DNA of 64,000 bases. Origin: Tretioscincus oriximinensis (lineage: Eukaryota > Chordata > Lepidosauria > Squamata > Gymnophthalmidae). Under the pieces are notes generated by a model. That model was not told the DNA's origin, ran no database searches, and was given only the letters and a program-made list of their open reading frames with translations. Numbering within the stretch: position 1 is the stretch's first letter; each line of letters opens with the position of its first letter. The DNA is taken from positions 1,404,576 through 1,468,575 of the forward strand of contig JAJVDF010000194.1 in assembly GCA_022410635.1 (NCBI GenBank), read 5' to 3'. The position numbers and the translations under genes were made by a program. Below are positions 1 to 10,891 of the stretch, piece after piece.

Positions 1-2
1 CG

Positions 3-173
3 CCTTTACCTGTCATGGTGGATGGACAGGTTGAGTATGAGGTATCTCAGATCCTGGACTCTCGGAAGAGGCAGGGTAGAGTACAATACCTCATCGACTG
101 GAAGGGTTATGATCCAGAGGAACATTCCTGGGAAGATGCTCACAATGTCCATGCTCCTCAGCTTGTGTCTTGA
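3..173 (+). CDS. Ty3/gypsy chromovirus integrase C-terminus with chromodomain (partial, 5' end outside window)
   Basis: Frame 3 reads from the window edge to a TGA at 171-173 without interruption and gives about 56 residues. They contain the chromodomain pattern: E-Y-E-V-S-Q-I-L-D-S, then Q-Y-L-I-D-W-K-G-Y, then E-E-H-S-W-E. The aromatic and W-x-G-Y / S-W-E positions are those expected for the methyl-lysine-reading fold at the C-terminus of chromovirus integrases, which steers insertion to marked chromatin. The rest of pol lies left of the window. The stop is followed by about 57 nt, a purine-rich tract and an LTR, exactly where the 3' end of pol should sit. A longer ATG-started frame at 22-471 overlaps it but is out of frame with the chromodomain and is not the pol product. 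This is a retrotransposon gene, not a host gene. Confidence 0.9.
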   Translation, partial: PLPVMVDGQVEYEVSQILDSRKRQGRVQYLIDWKGYDPEEHSWEDAHNVHAPQLVS

Positions 174-228
174 GTTTCATTGGACCCATCCTACCAAGCC
201 TGCACCCCATGGGATGGAGGATGATCCT

Positions 229-242
229 AGGGAGGGGAGTAG
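229..242 (+). other. Polypurine tract (plus-strand primer)
   Basis: A run of A and G with a single T lies directly against the first base of the LTR at 243. This is the normal position of the RNase H-resistant primer in LTR retrotransposons, and it helps fix the LTR boundary. Confidence 0.7.
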
Positions 243-842
243 TGTCATGCCCGGCCCTACGTTGCAGGGATCAGAAATCCTTGAAGAAGATAATGATGAT
301 GAATTGGAACTTGGCATTCTTCCTGACGACGAAGCAGCCAGCCCGGATGAATTGAATAGGCTGGCTCAAATCATCGAAGACAGGAGGGAGCGGGCTGGCT
401 TGCATAGGAGTAGGAGGTTGAGGGAGAAGCTGTCGGATCTGACGTCAGACGCTGATCGGNCAGGTTTTTAAATCAACTTGACAGCAGCTAATGTTGCTGG
501 AATCAGTTAGTCTTTCCAGTGAGACCGTGCGTACGCTTGCCTTGTTGCTTTGAAATTCTGACCCTTGGACTGTTGGACTTTGCCTCTTTCTAGCTACTTT
601 GTTTATTGAACTCCTGGTTTGACTTGTGTCTGCCTTTGACTCTTCTTTGCTTAATTCCTGTGTTATCTGACTCAGCAGCTCCGTTTGTGGGACTGACTGT
701 GCCACAAGGACATTAAAGGCGTGACGAAGTTTCCATCCAGCGCGTTCAAATTCAGCCGCTCTTGTGTTTGTCTGTTTCCTTACCATCTAACTAGGAAGAT
801 ACTGTGTGGGAGGACAGACTNATTGCCTGTGGGGACGTGACA
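243..842 (+). mobile_element. 3' LTR of the Ty3/gypsy chromovirus (600 bp)
   Basis: The LTR begins TGTCA and ends TGACA, a 5-bp inverted terminus, and starts straight after the polypurine tract. An ATTAAA at 712-717 is a plausible polyadenylation signal. An ATG five bases inside the left end (247) opens a ~74-codon frame to 471 with an acidic first half and a basic second half; whether it is translated is unknown. Two Ns occur (460 and 821). The target-site duplication cannot be checked because the 5' LTR is outside the window. Confidence 0.82.
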
Positions 843-2163
843 CTAAGCAACAAAAAACCCTATAATACCCCAGGGCATCCCTAAATTGGTCACACCTTTA
901 CTTTTGAAACTTTTTCCAGTTCAGTCCTGAAGAATAAGCTTAGTCATTTTTTTCCTGGACTTAACCTATTCTTTGTGACAGATGGCTATATTTTTGCAGA
1001 TGTGAAAGCAGCAGTTTCAAAAGCTATGAATAGAATGGACATTTCCTTCACTATTCTCTGTTTCCAGCCCTGTTTCACCTCTATTTCACCAGCCACAAAA
1101 GTCTCACATTGGCTTGCCCCATTGGAGGTTAGGGCAAAGTGGCAAGCACAGCAGCAGCACATAGCCATTCCTCTCAGAATCTCCCCCCAATTGACATTAG
1201 CCAGGGCATTGTAATGACCTCCTTTCTTGATTGCAGTGAGCCCAGATCACCAGCAGGGGTGTTTAAAGAGACATGCTCCTGCCATGGCAAACAATAGCCA
1301 GAGCATGGTTAGCTCGAACTGGGAAAATCTACACTTGCAGTGGAAGAATTGCAGTCATGTGATGTGTGTTTTTGCAAATGACATATTCTGAAACCACTCC
1401 TGATTTGGATTATAGGGGAGCCACATGCACCCAGCAAAATGTCACATAGTTTTTGCAACCTTTTTTTTTTCACATAGTGCAAATGCAGCCAGATGAACTG
1501 GAGAAGGTTTAAATAACGGTGTGGCCGTGGCCTTATTTTCTTTCTATCTCAACTTCTTCTTCAGCATTAGAATATAAAGTGCAGCTACAGCGTACTTTCA
1601 GGGTCAACTAGCAAACTAGAATTGGTAGGGAAAAGTGGAATACTGACTGTTGTGACATTGATGATTCACATTGCAGAGTTGGGTTTCCGTCATCATATGC
1701 TGATGACTTTTACATTTTTAGTGTTTTAAGTTATTAGAATCTTCTATATGGATTTTTGTGACGAATAAGTGATTACCTGTGGATTTGGACAACACTGAAT
1801 GCAGATAATAATGAATGTGGACAAAATTGAGATCCTGGTGTTTTAGTCTGATTGCCCAGCAGTTCTTCTCTTCATGTTGATCAGTGTGCTTACAAGATTG
1901 TACAACATTCTTGGTCCTGTTCAGAGGAATCCTAGAATCTTGCTGGATTATCATTTTTGTTTGTGGCCCTTTTTGTTATGCTACAGTAAGATTATTGTAA
2001 CAGCTTATGACAGACTTTCCTTCTTGTTCTCTTCCTATATTGATTCTAGGTTACAATAATGTCACCCAAATTGTTTTAAATCTTTCTAAAAAGAGCATAT
2101 AATTGCCTAGCAGTTCTAACTAGGAACCTGTTTAAATTGTTAGTTTTCATGTTTAAGATTTTG
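843..2163. other. Unassigned A+T-rich sequence
   Basis: No gene is supported. About 1462-1495 resembles a reversed end of the hAT-like family described at 37,855 (GCTGCATT...CACTATG on the minus strand), but the other end was not found. The short ATG frames here show no domain or splice context. Confidence 0.5.
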
Positions 2164-2236
2164 TGATGATGATGATGATGATGATTGTTTGTTGTTGTCG
2201 TTTTGTTGTTATCATCATCATCATCATCATCATCAT
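2164..2236. repeat. (TGA)n ... (TCA)n inverted trinucleotide repeat
   Basis: About 22 nt of TGA repeats (2164-2185) and about 26 nt of TCA repeats (2211-2236) flank a T/G-rich 25-nt spacer. The two arms are complementary, so the stretch can form a long hairpin. Confidence 0.9.
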
Positions 2237-4158
2237 GAAGCTGTTTGCCAAAAATTTCCCCACTAGTTCACTTCAGTTCAAAGGAAATTGAAAGAAAATA
2301 AGATACTGAGATCAAAACATGATTCAGGCCTGAATCAAGAGATGGTTTCTTGTTATGTCAAAATGAGATGCATTTGGCAGTTTTATTGCATTTGTCAGGA
2401 GAGGGATACTAGTTATATTTGGAATCATTAGATTGTGTTGACTTCAAGTTTTGGAGGCCTTCACAAGACTTGATATGCTAATAAAATTTGTAGATCTAAT
2501 TCCAAATGGATTTCTGTCTGTTTGAAAGAACAGACAATACTAAAAAAGAATTCACATCTGAAAATACATTCTCTTTAAGAGTCACTGATGCTGTTCAAAC
2601 ATGTCCTCACATGATCTTTCATTTTGCTTTTGGATTTGATGGTCATTTNTGTATGCCCATCTGTTTATGTTGAATTTGCCACTGGCACACTTAACTACAG
2701 CAGGAAAAGCAGTTAAATCTGTACCAGCAGTCCATCTGATTGCATTCATGATCTCATGTATGGGTGCAAGTAAGGAAACAGAAGTCCTTCAATGTATATA
2801 TGCTTTCATTCAGAACTAAAAAAAAAGTTGTTCAGCAAAAGATAAGTGAGATATAATCATGTATTTAACACATTATCAATCATCTTTGGCTGCACCCAGA
2901 CATCAATTAATTATTCCACTATGTTTGTACATTCCAGAATGGTCATGTTTTATTCTGGAATAACCAAACATCATTATATATAAAAAGGGTTTAGGTCATG
3001 GTCATATTAAATCTTCTTCATTGATCACTAACTCTGACCAATGGGATTACACCAACGAGGAAGCCATTTTGTGAAGGCTTGCCCTCAAGACAATAAGGAG
3101 CCTGAAAACTAAGCGGTACAATGAAGAAAGAAACAGAATAGGGCCCAGTTGAACAGCTGGATCTGAACAGTATGTTGCGGGATGTTCTCCCAACAGGAAA
3201 AGGAAAAAAGCCATCCATGCCAGCATATGCAATGGCTGAACAGAACTGTGTGTGGCATGGGTGGAAACAAAGCCCGAAACTGCCACTGCCACCACAGAGC
3301 AATGCAAAGCTGCTCTAACTTTGTGCTGTGCTTGCCTAATTAATGCCGGTGGTGAATGGAGACAGGAAAGTCATCTTGCTAATAATCATGACAGTAATCC
3401 TTGGAGGACCTTTACAAGCCACACCTGATAGATATAGATATATATGGAGAAAGCAGGGAGAGGAGGGCTTTTAAATATGTATGTAAGTAGTTATAAAGTG
3501 AAGAACTGAGACTGAAAAACTATTTTAATTTGTGTGGTATGTGTTGGACATAACATCAATCTTTGCATCATTCAGAATTGAGTCTCACTGTATGACTTAA
3601 AACATCTTTGTATTTCCAGTGACAGGTACCCCCAGAAAGCCCAGAGGCACAGCAGTCAGATTCCCAAGGTTTCTTCCACTATATCTTTTATCCAAGCACT
3701 AAAGAAAGAAAGAAAATGGATTCACCTCTACAAACCAATGTGCTTGCTGCTGAAAGTTGGACAAAAGAAGGTAGAATATAGAAATTCTTATAGAATTTGC
3801 ACTTTACTGTAGGAGGAGATTCTTAATCTTTTGGATCTGACAGAAGCTGAGCTGTGAATTCCAGATATAAGCGGTGTTCCAACCAGCTATCTCCCTCCAG
3901 CTTTCCAACAACTTGTTGAAACTCGTTTGGCCTGTGGTTCTCCTCTTATGTGTGGATTTTGTTTGTATGCTAAATAGCAATATTCACATATTTTATATAC
4001 TGAAACCTATCTATCATGAATAGTGTGGTGTTTGAGAGGCTTCTTTTTGAAGGACTGTTTTGTTGACTACATGTTATTGTGCTTAAATATATTTTTACAT
4101 ATTTTGTGAAGAGTTTTGAATTTTTTTTACTTTATACTCACAAACAAGACATTTTTAT
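2237..4158. other. Unassigned sequence
   Basis: A+T-rich DNA with no supported gene or classified repeat. There is a small imperfect inverted repeat around an 'attccagaat' motif near 2931-2962. The overlapping minus frames at 3018-3307 have no recognisable domain. Confidence 0.5.
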
Positions 4159-4159
4159 C

Positions 4160-4632
4160 ATGGCTGTGTCCCTGGCTTGGAAGTGGAAGGTCTTCCTCTT
4201 TCTGTTGATTCTCCAGCAGAGCCAAAAGCAGGCTCAAAAATCTAAGAGATCTTTGTAGGTTTTCTGTCTGTTCCGTTTTGTCAGTAATTTAACATTCTTG
4301 AACTGGAGCAGCAGTAGGAAACTTAAACTGCAGGGAAAAAAGCCAGGAGAAAAAGACAGCAAATCCACTTGGATCTCACACTTCCATTGACCCCGATCTT
4401 TGTGGGTTCTTCTGGCTTCATCAAAGATTGGCCTACAATCAGAAAGCTTACTGTCCAACTGCAACACATGACAAAACCATTGCCAGAGTGCACTTAATGG
4501 AAATTATGCCAAGCTGCACTTGTGATAATTTTCTGAGCAAATGGCTCTCAGAGAACATGTGGCTGTGCAAACTGCACATGGCAAAAGTATTTTCCATTTT
4601 CACATCCATTTTTCCCTCAGTGGAAACATAGA
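4160..4632 (-). mobile_element. hAT-like non-autonomous DNA transposon (degraded)
   Basis: The right end (about 4605-4632) reads, on the minus strand, as the terminal repeat of the family at 37,855-38,170 (…TTTCCACTGAGGGAAAAATGG). The left end GGCTGTGTCCCTGG resembles the opposite terminus. Internally, a block with 'gcacttg…ttttctgagcaaa…catgtggc' is shared with the copies at 14.8-15.2 kb and, reversed, at 37.9-38.1 kb. There is no transposase. Boundaries are approximate. Confidence 0.4.
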
Positions 4633-4639
4633 GACAGAT

Positions 4640-5630
4640 TAGGTGTGGATTATTATACAACATATATGGAACACTCTAGGAAATGGAGCAAACATCCTCA
4701 CCTCAGGGTAAAAAACTAGCAATTACACTTCCAATTACATTTTCCCAATTATCATGCTTAAAAGCAAACAAATACACATTGGAAAAGTTACATATAGACT
4801 TGCTATTGCTCCATTTCATTGAATTCTGATTACTCCCATTCTCATGCTAGCTTTTACAAATAGAATTATCATAAGTTGTGGCAAAACATTTGAAACAGAT
4901 GCAAAAATATTCATTTGACTTGCACTTCAATAGCAACAGAGGGAGCCAAAGGAAAATGTCTTATTTTTGCAATTCTGCAAGGTTGCAAGAGGCTATTTTT
5001 CAGATTTATGCTTATTAAAATCATGCAGGTCCAGCCATGATTCCTTCTAATGTAAAGTCAGTCAATATTTGAAATTATTTGCTTAATTTGCCACAGTGTG
5101 CACTGTTCATATAGGATTAAAAACCTTTCTTCCGAGCATAAAAGCATATAATAAACGGCAAAGTATGCAGTTTTTGCAACTGACACATANTTTGAAGTCT
5201 TTGAATACAATACAAATACTGAGGCTGCTTTACATGTAGTATTGGAAGAGCAATCGACATTCATGTGTTCCTTATGAAATAGAAGGTTACTATGTTGTGA
5301 ACTGCAATTTTGGTATGCTTTCTCTGAAAAAGAAAGTGGAAGCAATTTCAGGTTGTTGTTGTGACTTTACAAATATTCTAAGAGAGAGTATGTTTAAAAA
5401 TCATTAGAAATATACTGCTCAACATTGTTGAGTGTAGAGACCACTTGCCTACACTGCACATGTGTTTGACAAGGTATCAGTTTGTTTTCAGGCTAGAGTC
5501 AAGATTTTTTGCCCAGCATACAATGACAAAACAATTTGAGGGGACTGGAACATATGAAAGATTGTCTTCCTATTATGGAACACAAAGACCATTGAGATTA
5601 TCTGGTGAGGTCCAGTTTAAGTTCATATCT
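4640..5630. other. Unassigned sequence
   Basis: A+T-rich with no supported gene or repeat. Confidence 0.45.
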
Positions 5631-5756
5631 GGCATCTGAAGAAGCAGACTGTGGAAATCTATGTTGTCTATCCTATTTCTTGTTAGTCTTTAAAGGACTA
5701 TAAAATCCCTTTGCAAGATCTTCTGGACCCAGGATAACACAGCTATTCCTTTGAAA
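5631..5756 (+). mobile_element. Penelope-like element 3' tail (degraded)
   Basis: It follows the pattern shared by the other Penelope-like tails in the window: 'gcatctgaagaagcagac', then a 'ttgttagtct' block, then 'ggataacacagctattcc' ending in TTTGAAA. It is more diverged than the copies at 32.7, 44.2 and 51.4 kb and has no coding part. Confidence 0.5.
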
Positions 5757-6639
5757 TAAGTTGCTACATATTTTGTGTGCTTTCTAGTAGGGTCTTCTCT
5801 CTAGGCAGAATTTCTCTCTGAAGTACTGCTCCCCTTGATGTATATACAGCATTTTCTTCATATCTTTTATGTGAGATACTGTTTGTTTCTTTACCCAGGT
5901 CTACCTCTGATGTAAATGAGGTCAACCAATTCTTATTGTTTTGAAATAATAGGTTCTTTGTACTGTTTTCAACTTTATTTTAATGTTGTACTATAAATGG
6001 ATAATTAAACTCCTTTTACTCGATAAGGCCAGGCCAAGAAGTGCAGTGTACCAGATAAACTGGTGTGGGGAATAAGCTTTTCCTAGTAGACACTCACAGG
6101 GGAAGGTCTCATGACTATAGACTTTAAAAATGACAAATCTACCTGTGAACCATAAAATAGAGGGCAGACCACAAGGAAACAATCCCAAACAAAAGGCTTT
6201 TCAAAAACAGAATCAAAACCTTATTAAAAATCCAGCAGAAAAGGCTCAAGACAGTAAAAATAAAATGGTAAAAAAACAGCTGATTGTCAGAGGCATTCAA
6301 AGTACGGAGCAAAAGAAAGCCATAGTATTTTTGCAACCTGTCCCTACAGGTGGCACTGAACTGGAAGACTGCTGTGCATATATCAAGTCAGAACAGCTTC
6401 ACAAGGATGAACCAGCGCTTATTTATGAATAGTGAAGGTCAGATAAGGATTATTTTGACATCTAGAATGGAAAGGCTTGCAGGGGAAACTGGAAGGGGAT
6501 TAGAATTCTTCTAACTGCAAAGAAAGGCTACTATCTAATTAGTCTTAGCATCTGCTGTGATGTGGCTTTGAAAACAGTCTCTTCTATGGTGCAGCTCCAA
6601 ACTCCAGTATAGAGAGATGGTAGGGATTCTTCTACATAC
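5757..6639. other. Unassigned sequence
   Basis: No supported gene. A 100-codon frame at 6130-6432 is Lys/Gln/Asn-rich and shows no domain. Confidence 0.45.
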
Positions 6640-6785
6640 CATTTGTGGGGGCCAAGGATGGGTGAACGTTTGCTTTCTACTTCTGTTCAGGAGCGTCCAG
6701 GTGCAGTTCATGGGCCACTATGTGAAACAGGCTTTGGATGGATTGTGGTCCAATTCAGCATGACACCTCTTAAATTCTCTTGTGT
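6640..6785 (+). mobile_element. CR1-like LINE 3' end fragment (degraded)
   Basis: The order of blocks ('tttgctttctacttctgttcagg', 'ccaggtgcagttcatgggcc', 'gtgaaacaggctttggatgg', 'ttcagcatgacacctcttaa') follows the 3' region of the better-preserved CR1-like copies at 28.0 kb (plus) and 57.7 kb (minus). It is strongly mutated. Confidence 0.5.
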
Positions 6786-7169
6786 TCAGCAAAGTATTCA
6801 CAAAAGTAATGGAAGAAAGGAAGAATTGGAAGTGCAACTCTGTACCAGAAGAGATTTCAAAATCCAGTTCTTAGAGGCTGTCTTAGTTGAAAGAATACTT
6901 TGGACAGTTCAACTATAAGGTTAAAAGGCTGAACAGTAGTTCTAAAGTTTGAATATGAGTAGAATGGTGATGTACTGGGATTGATGATGGAAGATCAACT
7001 ATTTTTCTATCTGAGGATGTATTTTATCATGGAACTAGATTATGGGAGCAATCTGTGTTGAGGGAGGCAGAGAAAGTCAGGCACTTTAGCACTGGGAGCT
7101 GCTTTGATTGGTTTATGCATTTGTGCATAAGCAGATGTGCATAGAGAGAAATATATTCTCTATATTACA

Positions 7170-7572
7170 CAACAGTAGGACCAGGGAGCATTCATAGGTA
7201 TGCTAATAGGTAGAAGAGTTAGGATAGAAAAGGGAAAGTTTTTTTTTACCCAAAGGATCATTGATCTATGGAATTTACTTCCAAAAATAACTAACAGTCT
7301 AAATAGCTTTATGATAGGAATAGATAAATTCATTGACACCAAGTATATCTGTAGCTACTAGGATCGATTAGCTATCCATCAGTAGCCTCTGGGATGGAGC
7401 AGTGGGCAGTATGCTTGAAAAGCCAATAGCAGGAGCCAAGAGCAAGTGAATATTTTGCTTTCTTCTGCTTGAAAATAACCAGGCACAATTGATGGGCCAC
7501 GGTGTGAGACAGAATGCTGGCCTAGATGGGTTGCAGCCTGATTCAGAAGGGCTCCTCTTATGTTCTATTTTC
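7170..7572 (+). mobile_element. CR1-like LINE 3' end
   Basis: Its 5' half translates in pieces to the end of a CR1-type reverse transcriptase (F-F-F-T-Q-R-I-I-D-L-W-N-L-L-P, then N-S-F-M-I-G-I-D-K-F). The same end is seen more completely at 57.9-58.3 kb. It continues through the 3' UTR blocks ('gagacagaatgctggcctag', 'gggctcctcttatgttct') to a short tail. It is 5' truncated and its frame is broken near the start. Confidence 0.7.
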
Positions 7573-9132
7573 TTTTGTGGTGTTGTTGCATGACAAACAG
7601 GGTAGAAGGGGCAGAACAACTGTCACATTCCTGGGGCACGGGTAAGAAGTTTTTGATTGTTGTTTTCTGCAGAGATAAATTGTGTGACATAAAAACACAA
7701 TGAAGTGACATACTTGGAGCACAGCCAATTAAGGCTGGGAAAATGTCCCAATCGAAATCCAAACTGTGCTGGTAAGCACTCTTCACGAATTTCTTACAGA
7801 TGTTTTCTTCAAATGTAATTTACACAAAGATTAGGTGTAAATAGGTGTGAAAAGTTTTTTAATTTCTTTTTAGATTTTCTCCAGATTTGTACTAGCTAAA
7901 ACCAGATCTCCAGAAGCCTTATTATTTCTGACGAAGCCATGCACATTAGCATTGAGAGCCACAGTGATTGGTTCACGCAGATTGGTTCATGTTTGTCTCT
8001 ACTGGTAGGCCTATGGGAGCAAAATGTATCTAAAGGGAAAAAAAGCTCAATATTTTGAATATTCTTTAAAATAGAGACAAATTTCCAGTATGAACCTAAA
8101 TATAGTATATCATGATGGAACCTGCCCAATGTCCAACAAACATTGCCAATGTAATGCTAATCCAATAGTCTAACNTGTCTAAGCCATAAACAAATATCTT
8201 CAGTGCAATGGTAGAAGGGAACTTGCGACAAGTGCATCAGTCATAAAGTGTCTTCCTCACAGTCTCTGGAAATGAGTTAACAGCTCGATTGCTGCTGTTG
8301 AAGTGATATCACGAAGTCACCATGCCTGCCTGGTGGGCAGACTCTACATTCATGTGGAGGCACAGAAGGAAGTGTAAGAACACAATTTATTTCACTGTGG
8401 TAAGAAACTGATTGAATGTTCATGGTAATGATCTGAGAGTTACTCCTCATGCACTGATAATTTCCAGGGGAACTCAAATCTCTCCATGCTCACAACTTCC
8501 TTCAGGAGATGGAGACTGCAAAGACACAGTCACAGTGCTTTTGGCAAATAACTAGTAATGAACAATAGTGGATACAAACGTAAACTATAGAATTTATTTC
8601 TCGATAGTTTTAAAAATCCACATCTTCTTTCTCCTTTTATTTAATGCCGTTCAGAACCTGAGTAAGTGATTTGAGGCAGAGATATCCTGCTTTTGTAATT
8701 TGCTATGTGCATTGATGTCAGCATGTTAGTACTAATATTACTGAAAGTTACACATATTCATCACTTCATGTATTGAAGGGAATGGCATATATGTGAGTGA
8801 GATGTGATTTATGTAAGAATCATAAACATTACTAACATTACTACAACAAAAATGGGATTTTTTAGAAAAAAGAGAGAGAGAGAGAAAGTGAGAAGAGCTC
8901 TGGTTCAGTAAAGACTGTTTACACATTCATCTGGAAATTATTCTATGTAAGGTATGGTTTTAAATAAGAAAAACAACTCTTAGAACTATATGTATATTAA
9001 TAATAAAGTCATAAGGTTAAATGTAAGTTTGAATAGGTACAATATGTAGTACAACATGCAACTTCTCCTACTGCAACTTTTTCCTCTTTCAAGTAAACTG
9101 AGATAAATTGTTGGGTCAAAGGCTGTGTCTCT
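7573..9132. other. Unassigned sequence
   Basis: A+T-rich with no supported gene or classified repeat. There is a short GA-rich run at about 8870-8890. Scattered minus-strand frames of 60-80 codons lack domains. Confidence 0.45.
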
Positions 9133-9842
9133 TAGGCTGCGTTCCAACTGAGGGGAAAAGTGGGAATTCACGTCATTGTTCTCCCGGCCCTTAACCCAGT
9201 TTCATCCCCATTTCAGCAGCCACACAGGGCAGGGTTGGAAGGAGCACATTCCTCCTATGCCATTTGGCTCCCTTAAATTAGCACCATGGTTTGAATCTCA
9301 TGTTGCCAGTTTAAAGAGCGATGAGAACTTAAAATTAATAGTAATCGGGTTTTGTGTGAGCTTTGTGTAAACCCTGGGTGGTAATTCTTGTGGGTTTTCT
9401 GGTTCTTAACAAAACAAGAGGTTCCTCCAAGGATAGGGCATTCCAGTTCCTAGAGAGAGCACCGTGATGTCTTGCCATTCCAGCTGTTGGCTTTTGATAA
9501 CTGTTGACAGAAAACCTAACAACAACTGAAAGATCTCCCTCAACGCCAGTTTGGCCATTCCTTGAGGGTGCTTCATGGTTCATTGGGACCCAGCAGATCC
9601 CTAAGGACTGACCACTGTTCCAGCTGAAAAAGAATACATTGGACAGTTGATACTGTTTGACTGGAGGTCAGGGTAGAATAGGAAGATTAATAGGAAGATA
9701 CAGCCATGCCTCTCAGAGCTTTTCATCTCTGGCCATTGGTCAGGGGGAAGTTTTTACCCCTGCCCTGTCCAGTGATCTGTACCAGGACGACTGTATGGCC
9801 ATGCGGCTCTCCATTTTTTCCTGAAGTGTGAATGGAATCTTA
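9133..9842 (+). mobile_element. Possible hAT-like DNA transposon with terminal inverted repeats
   Basis: The left end (9133-9166) is a close match to the terminal repeat of the 37.9-kb element (TAGGCTGCGTTCCAACTGAG). A reversed, weaker version ends at about 9807-9842 (CCATTTTTTCCTGAAGTGTG). The left terminus is convincing; the right one is tentative, so the element may be shorter. Confidence 0.35.
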
Positions 9843-10342
9843 CTTTGCAATTTGGAACTATAGAATTATGTCATAATAGTTTGCATCATGGTTTTCCTGA
9901 GTTTGCCTTGGATCCAAATAGACATCATTCCATCACTTTTGAGTTCCCCCCAATACTGTTCTTTTCAACCTTTTATTGATAATAAAGGCAACTCGGTTAC
10001 TTCTAAGAGATTTTTGTCCATGGCAGAAGATAAAATGTGATGATGATTTTGTGTTGAATTTGTCCCTTTCCCTCCAGTTTAGTTCTCTCCAGTTTTAGTT
10101 CCCAAAATGCTTATGCTGTTTTGACATTGCATGGTTGACAGCCTACTTTGATTTACAGATTTCACATTCCATGTTCCTTTCACCACCAGATATATTCAAG
10201 CTGTGAGTACATTCAACTTCGATATAACAATTTCACTTTTTCTAGAGCTGCATTTGTTGACCCCTTAATTTCCTCGGTAACGTACTGAACATAATCTTAC
10301 ATGAGGAATTTGTCTTCTGGTGTCTTATCTCATGTGTCTTAA
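9843..10342. other. Unassigned sequence
   Basis: No supported gene or repeat. Confidence 0.45.
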
Positions 10343-10616
10343 CACAGTGGCTAAGGAATCCGTCTCTCATCTGGGAGATCGGGTTTCAAAACCCTGTGTC
10401 GGACGTGGGGACCGGTGAGCACCTTCCACTAGCCTGTAGCTCTAGCCAACCCTGCTATCAAAAGCATGGATTGCAAGAAATTGAGACTACAAGTAGATAT
10501 ATGGGAACCACCCCAGGCTGGTGGAGAAGGTAGAATGTAAGCTTCGGGCAAAAATATACTTGTAAGCTGCTTTGAGTCCCTTTGAACGGTAAGAAAAAGT
10601 GGGGTATAAGAACTCA
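10343..10616 (+). mobile_element. tRNA-derived SINE
   Basis: The head contains tRNA-like promoter boxes for RNA polymerase III: an A-box-like 'agtggctaaggaatc' and a B-box-like 'gggtttcaaaaccc'. The 3' end has the tail 'gctgctttgagtcccttt…aaagtggggtataagaactc'. Related tails occur at 28.4 kb, and they resemble L2-type LINE 3' ends, suggesting a LINE partner supplied the retrotransposition machinery. The tail continues into a long TTC tract. Confidence 0.75.
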
Positions 10617-10891
10617 GTTCTTGTTCTTGTTCTTGTTCTTGTTCTTGTTCTTGTTCTTCTTGTTCTTGTTCTTGTTCTTGTTCTTCTTCTTCTTGTTCTT
10701 CTTCTTCTTGTTCTTCTTCTTCTTCTTCTTCTTCTTCTTCTTCTTCTTCTTCTTCTTCTTCTTCTTCTTCTTCTTCTTCTTCTTCTTCTTCTTCTTCTTC
10801 NTTCTTCTTCTTCTTCTTCTTCTTCTTCTTCTTCTTCTTCTTCTTCTTCTTCTTCTTCTTCTTCTTCTTCTTCTTCTTCTTCTTCTTCTTC
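10617..10891 (+). repeat. (TTCTTG)n / (TTC)n microsatellite expanded from SINE tail
   Basis: About 275 bp. The first ~95 bp mixes TTCTTG hexamers with TTC. The rest is almost pure TTC with one N at 10801. It is a pure polypyrimidine tract on this strand. The long Leu/Phe/Ser and Lys/Glu frames across it are translation artefacts. Confidence 0.97.

Noticed and set aside
22..471. 149-codon ORF from the first ATG
   Set aside because: Out of frame with the chromodomain, crosses the pol stop, polypurine tract and LTR edge; only the LTR part (from 247) is mentioned as a curiosity.
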